A stretch of DNA of 26,907 nt from a virus, in the IMG/VR virus record IMGVR_UViG_3300020457_000078, positions 1 to 26,907 of that record; one strand, written 5' to 3'. Positions 25,201-26,907 of the stretch are shown one piece after another. A program made the translations under genes and the position numbers. The notes beneath the pieces are model-generated. The model was not told the DNA's origin. It ran no database searches and worked only from the letters and a program-made list of their open reading frames with translations. The first letter of the stretch is position 1, and each line of letters begins with the position of its first letter.

Positions 25201-25735
25201 GAACAATGCTTTGGGAAACTGCTGACAAATCTTCTGGTGGATCAGAAGCTCCACCAGTTGCTGCACCAGCTTTCCATTTACCCGTACTTGAATCATAAAC
25301 CAAAGCTTGACCATTTGATGCTGAAGAAACAGAACTTCTATCAACATCATCTAAATTTTTCAACCAAACTTCACCAGAACCACTTGTCCCAACCAAAGTT
25401 GTCATTCTAGAACTAACTTGAGCAATAGCTTCTGTCAATTCTTCTTTAATTTCTGCGGTTAAAACTTCTGCAGTTTTTGATGTTTTTATTACTTTTTTAA
25501 GATTGTCAAGTTCTTTAAAAGTTGTTGCATCAAGTTTGGAAAAAACTTCTTCCAAGTTAGATACTTTAGAATCTAATTCAACTATTTGTTTTTTATTTTT
25601 TGTGAATTTTTCTAAATTTTCTGCTAATATAATAAGTTCAGTAACTTCATCTACACTTAATTCTTCATATAATCTAGAATTGTCATTGTTCTTATCAAAT
25701 CCTTGAACTTTTTCTAAAGCTTTTCTAATACTCAT
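19277..25735 (-). CDS. Giant 2152-residue fibre/adhesin with two LamG-like domains
   Basis: Residues 20-110 are a probable coiled coil. An attachment-type module (VWLKNLDDVDRSS at 123-135) and the fibre signature YDLGSDANKWRDLYLSGSTL at 185-204 follow. A Gly-rich linker at 247-256 leads into a long beta-rich, Asn/Tyr/Trp-rich body. A first LamG/concanavalin-like domain spans about 700-950 (RWYHIAVVRNNNKIFMYLDG, then SWRGSIDNFRISDIARYTSA). A second spans about 1770-1990 (DFCIDGWFKI, VWYHFAIMRTQNHFLVFMNG, LHGYLDSWRFRKALSG). The C-terminus, PPHMTTAERDAAFTTTAHIG then AQVYNTDTNKMQGL, is a terminal label module common in phage fibres. LamG-like domains often bind glycans. The protein is large even for a phage fibre and has no visible protease or lyase motif. 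AAGGAA lies upstream of the ATG at 25735. Confidence 0.85.
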   Translation of the reverse strand: MSIRKALEKVQGFDKNNDNSRLYEELSVDEVTELIILAENLEKFTKNKKQIVELDSKVSNLEEVFSKLDATTFKELDNLKKVIKTSKTAEVLTAEIKEELTEAIAQVSSRMTTLVGTSGSGEVWLKNLDDVDRSSVSSASNGQALVYDSSTGKWKAGAATGGASDPPEDLSAVSQSIVPSANETYDLGSDANKWRDLYLSGSTLRLGDVEIKSTAEGDVEIKRATTSAHGTAGDRVSIKVKEIDAETGGGGGTGGGDMLTVVGNGVRFSETAKHQEKLTKGGSTPSSHMWEGPIQGGISSVDTWHFTNRTMDFDYANVNMPNIAEGASWYPATGCHVVSGQWDTSGSNMTLAPGQAFGSVFADVYLTSNGFNNWGYEGGQTHQSYNTNNVMHFHLKGRLWDNPVLSPNPQNRGDAAYINNDPTGWAWPTGPIQDINADGTSAVTMYGGKFGITGGSTLYADDEAGNDITKGWFEVMEENLAGGRYGDGSTQFYLSQRNNNNGEWYHYNNYYGLGMQIQIRFPDIENDYTIETDTVNNQGTYRVWGGTQFVEWDATVIGVRDATDPYYGGPMTDIYFVCPDETNYLKAYHAININSHRNYDLGNLSNWGGAIYQWYTYASPENSLSNVPLGSNKKATFRYYVNANAQVSAKLNWSSYFDSGTRGKTAIEFAPDASAQTGNVYSEALEPSGIEMGSQAHHDIEQNQDFTYEMNFMLGGYSGAGGAYYHGYDESGTWSMSDASRYLTTPSEIFSGDNGYSGNTATSLTLFEHGDSTQSGVELEQNGSNYPQYYSGFGLRLYHEANNGTKTFKLVMGSNTQASTIKSWDDDPFTVFQNNESSPGAGDGYYNGLFPNRWYHIAVVRNNNKIFMYLDGEDITNVAGGYSWNGAFTMSNNPFPKLMIGNTVNPTISDSWRGSIDNFRISDIARYTSAGFTPPSGDFTGDENTVLIIDKGDHGDTLFRDISYDRSFKHSISEGIPYLPIMSNGSGSAIDTINIKDVPKKGSVENQYEISDPTGWFDAYSAGVTLASGIPAHIYDLRTGPGTTANTSGGISSDTEIYQIPLLTDVTATTATGTDHYGVSDTNHVLTAIKADTRFSSFVDRLATLDAYQIDHGGPVNDSQNTTHDFYCAPPATYDQSIHYPGTTSTSSAFDDAWSGGTGSPGSGLPANTGTNGKTMLLLDYNNTGYNPTVTGQNGSNVVLSIRLGVGPDGYDPMSDSTALAGFGTTSWSGESIKFKTGTAIGGQTDAYNFDLDGSATMVTGTNNGQGEQSIRIDIDFGADQFITVNGEEANGTQVTSIMLYDALTSFFWFGGYNQGQPLGVDLMMGLYGGYKTSTSGGFEPGFQIWASSQQTTRSISPSHGPNVEDLVDMTIYRTVVPATETLPALTPVNIKVIAFADRPDTTAPPNNRQCYMYCIGATADDVTNLEKIRSDADMSGMGKNNFVVSTNGVAVIENQVLQYKNGAWSNHTLTIPSAVGDLSNMNTSYIPDDPNTFGSSVHHRRLLGWYTNGMSGEWRAHNLQDWGIEIDHLSNVNNSASSNANAQAENQFLVWHQGNNIWEPHSVDTMIGSGSTYHALRTVDFSSTLATNIPMNEPGAILTKEYYEYTALDADANTVFLLDGLYDVSSDHTNQMVPHAGFGGFKDISTHGSANGAARLIMPIYGSISAVDTNNMGVRTSPTWVIVQSDGTGARQYSNNTNTLYVQSYADDSFTSTNGPYYGSECIMIGGQDSQVGGLLEVFAKTAQKSTWTNPDTGSSTPHHGDFDIPSYYDFCIDGWFKIHAQKTISDSWYPNQLFAFGTETLASWNNNTHGYGFCAGFEGDTLRIHWNEKTWIYEDGSYWPAGSTSGWDQTITQNITGLTNSVWYHFAIMRTQNHFLVFMNGNLVYYQNRNNNSYFWYNMLPSQNHTANNNISSYPQIGLQSPNYPHYGVKNEGGWADNHTGFYLGSGSRVGNYNGTSASEEMFECLHGYLDSWRFRKALSGVTSGTATAGFGTHDSGGNIYQHGIKGGCAPDWLAEADSRGISATNTSTSGLVYALNNTWTNFTTDTNVASPSGNAKWFTPPAQKLNNFKSLSPASKPTGSIVAYNPSLNNNINVEYKPFGPPHMTTAERDAAFTTTAHIGAQVYNTDTNKMQGLISDGSGGISWVDLHS

Positions 25736-25770
25736 ATTTAAAATTCCTTGTTATTGATATAAATTTCAAT

Positions 25771-26907
25771 TTAAGCTTGGGACTCTGACCAACTAATTTT
25801 TCCTGTAGTAAAAAATGGTTGGGATTCTGAAGTCCTTGAGGTATCTTGTGGTTGTACAGCCAGAGTTAATAAATCAGGACCTGCTGGGAAAATACCATCT
25901 CCACCTAAAATACTATTTCCCATTTCCATCAATTCACCAATGTCAAATGTAGACGAACCCGTACTAACTTTACTACTGTATATAGTCGTGCCATTCAATA
26001 GTGTATCACCAGAACTATGTTTAAGAACTTCACTTAAACTAGGATTTTGTGCTTTAACAAAACTCATTTCACTAGGTAATGGATTTTGAATCAAAAATAC
26101 TTCAGCATCTTGGTTTACTGTTATACTAGCAGATATTAATTTCAATTGCATCCTATTAATAACTTCTCTTTCACCCATTTTTCCCGTCAAACTACTATCG
26201 ACACTAGGTGCCAATCTAATACTAATTAAAGGAAGAGGTCTTGTTAAATCAACTGGTAAATTTATACCTGAAGCACTCTCACCAAGAATAAACGCAGACC
26301 CACTAGTGATTGAATCATATACACCACCACCATCAGGATTAGATGATGTTGCTGGATAATTTAAGTAAATTTTACTAGATGCACCGTCCACCTTTACTTG
26401 TGATATATATGTACCAACTGGTAATGTTGTTCCTTCTGATACTGCTTGACCAACAGTAGTAGCTGATGCATCAGTTTGAGAAACTTGAATAGAATATACC
26501 CAAACTCTATTACCATCTAACGTAATTTGTTCAAATCCAGATACTGCAGTTGAAGTAATGATTCTTGATTGTCCTTGAGTAAATGCGAAAGGTTTACTTT
26601 GTCCAGTAAATTGATATGCTTTATCATCATCAAATTTACCATCCATTATAACAGAAGTACCAAAGTGAAATAATGTAGGTGCCGTAGTTGCATTAGTTCC
26701 ATTTTCAATCTCATATCTTGCTGGCAAGTTACCACTTCTGAAATAACTTTCATCCAATATATTGTTGTGAATGTATTCATGAAAATATCGAATATGTCCT
26801 TTGCCATCTTTAAAACCATATCTAATTTTACCAGCACCATACCAAGAATAATCAATGTAAGCCATTTGAATTTTCTTAGTATCTAAAATAAATCCAGTAA
26901 AACCAGT
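25771..26907 (-). CDS. C-terminal part of a large virion structural protein (5' end outside window)
   Basis: An ATG at 26865 gives 364 residues, but the frame stays open for 14 more codons to the window edge (TGFTGFILDTKKIQ before MAYIDYSWYG). No ribosome site precedes the ATG, so I read this as the C-terminal part of a longer protein. IDYSWYGAGKIRYGFKDGKG, then HIRYFHEYIHNN, is a block I remember from the interior of very large cyanophage virion proteins. The rest is beta-rich, with DLTRPLPLISIRLAPSVDSS and REVINRMQLKLISASITV. There is no enzyme motif. It lies upstream of the fibre genes, so a baseplate, tail or fibre-proximal location is likely. Confidence 0.7.
   Translation of the reverse strand, partial: TGFTGFILDTKKIQMAYIDYSWYGAGKIRYGFKDGKGHIRYFHEYIHNNILDESYFRSGNLPARYEIENGTNATTAPTLFHFGTSVIMDGKFDDDKAYQFTGQSKPFAFTQGQSRIITSTAVSGFEQITLDGNRVWVYSIQVSQTDASATTVGQAVSEGTTLPVGTYISQVKVDGASSKIYLNYPATSSNPDGGGVYDSITSGSAFILGESASGINLPVDLTRPLPLISIRLAPSVDSSLTGKMGEREVINRMQLKLISASITVNQDAEVFLIQNPLPSEMSFVKAQNPSLSEVLKHSSGDTLLNGTTIYSSKVSTGSSTFDIGELMEMGNSILGGDGIFPAGPDLLTLAVQPQDTSRTSESQPFFTTGKISWSESQA

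Noticed and set aside
25771-26865. ATG 26865 as the true start of a 364-residue gene
   Set aside because: The frame stays open to the window edge, no ribosome site precedes the ATG, and the surrounding residues look internal to a larger virion protein.

Overview
The window looks like part of a late-gene region of a large, AT-rich tailed phage, most probably a marine T4-like myovirus of the cyanophage/pelagiphage kind. All 15 complete genes and both partial genes lie on the minus strand. They are packed head to tail with TAATG, TGATG and ATGA overlaps or very short gaps, and most starts have AAGGAG-like ribosome sites. There is no rRNA, tRNA, integrase, transposase or CRISPR, and no gap over 300 bases. 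No canonical T4 core gene (major capsid, portal, terminase, sheath) is in the window, so the assignment rests on accessory proteins recognised from memory. The host cannot be read from this window.

Layout in the direction of transcription (right to left): (a) 26907-14629, a virion-surface cassette. It holds the C-terminal part of a large structural protein cut by the window edge, a 2152-residue fibre/adhesin with two LamG-like domains, a 1035-residue fibre with 'SLTNKPT' repeats, and a 502-residue fibre protein carrying a cupredoxin-like module. (b) 14632-12833, a subtilisin-like (S8) serine protease with a propeptide-like N-terminus, ATGA-coupled to the last fibre gene. (c) 12799-3113, six proteins of 294-1304 residues. 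Three begin with a short leader ending in (I/L)-x-E-A, and one of these starts MKTYTSFLKEA, very close to the capsid-targeting leader of T4 internal proteins as I remember it (MKTYQEFIAEA). These three are a 1304-residue protein of unknown function, a KxDG-containing ligase-like protein (DUF6267-type) and a cytidylyl/adenylyltransferase-like enzyme. (d) 3096-1, small genes: a 56-residue Lys-rich protein, two small probable structural proteins, a coiled-coil protein, two conserved unknowns, a Met-rich protein, and the first 8 codons of another gene.

Two T4-late-promoter-like octamers (NATAAATA) sit in intergenic positions, one before the 1304-residue gene and one before the 105-residue gene. 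They may split the region into transcription units.

The main proposal is that segment (c) encodes proteins packaged in the capsid: targeted by an N-terminal leader, trimmed by a gp21-type prohead protease and perhaps delivered to the host with the DNA. This is inferred from sequence motifs and is untested. Secondary points are an intact phage subtilase among fibre genes, a His/Cys/His/Met copper-type site on a fibre protein, a protein that is one-sixth methionine, and a dnaX-like slippery heptamer placed to fuse two neighbouring genes.
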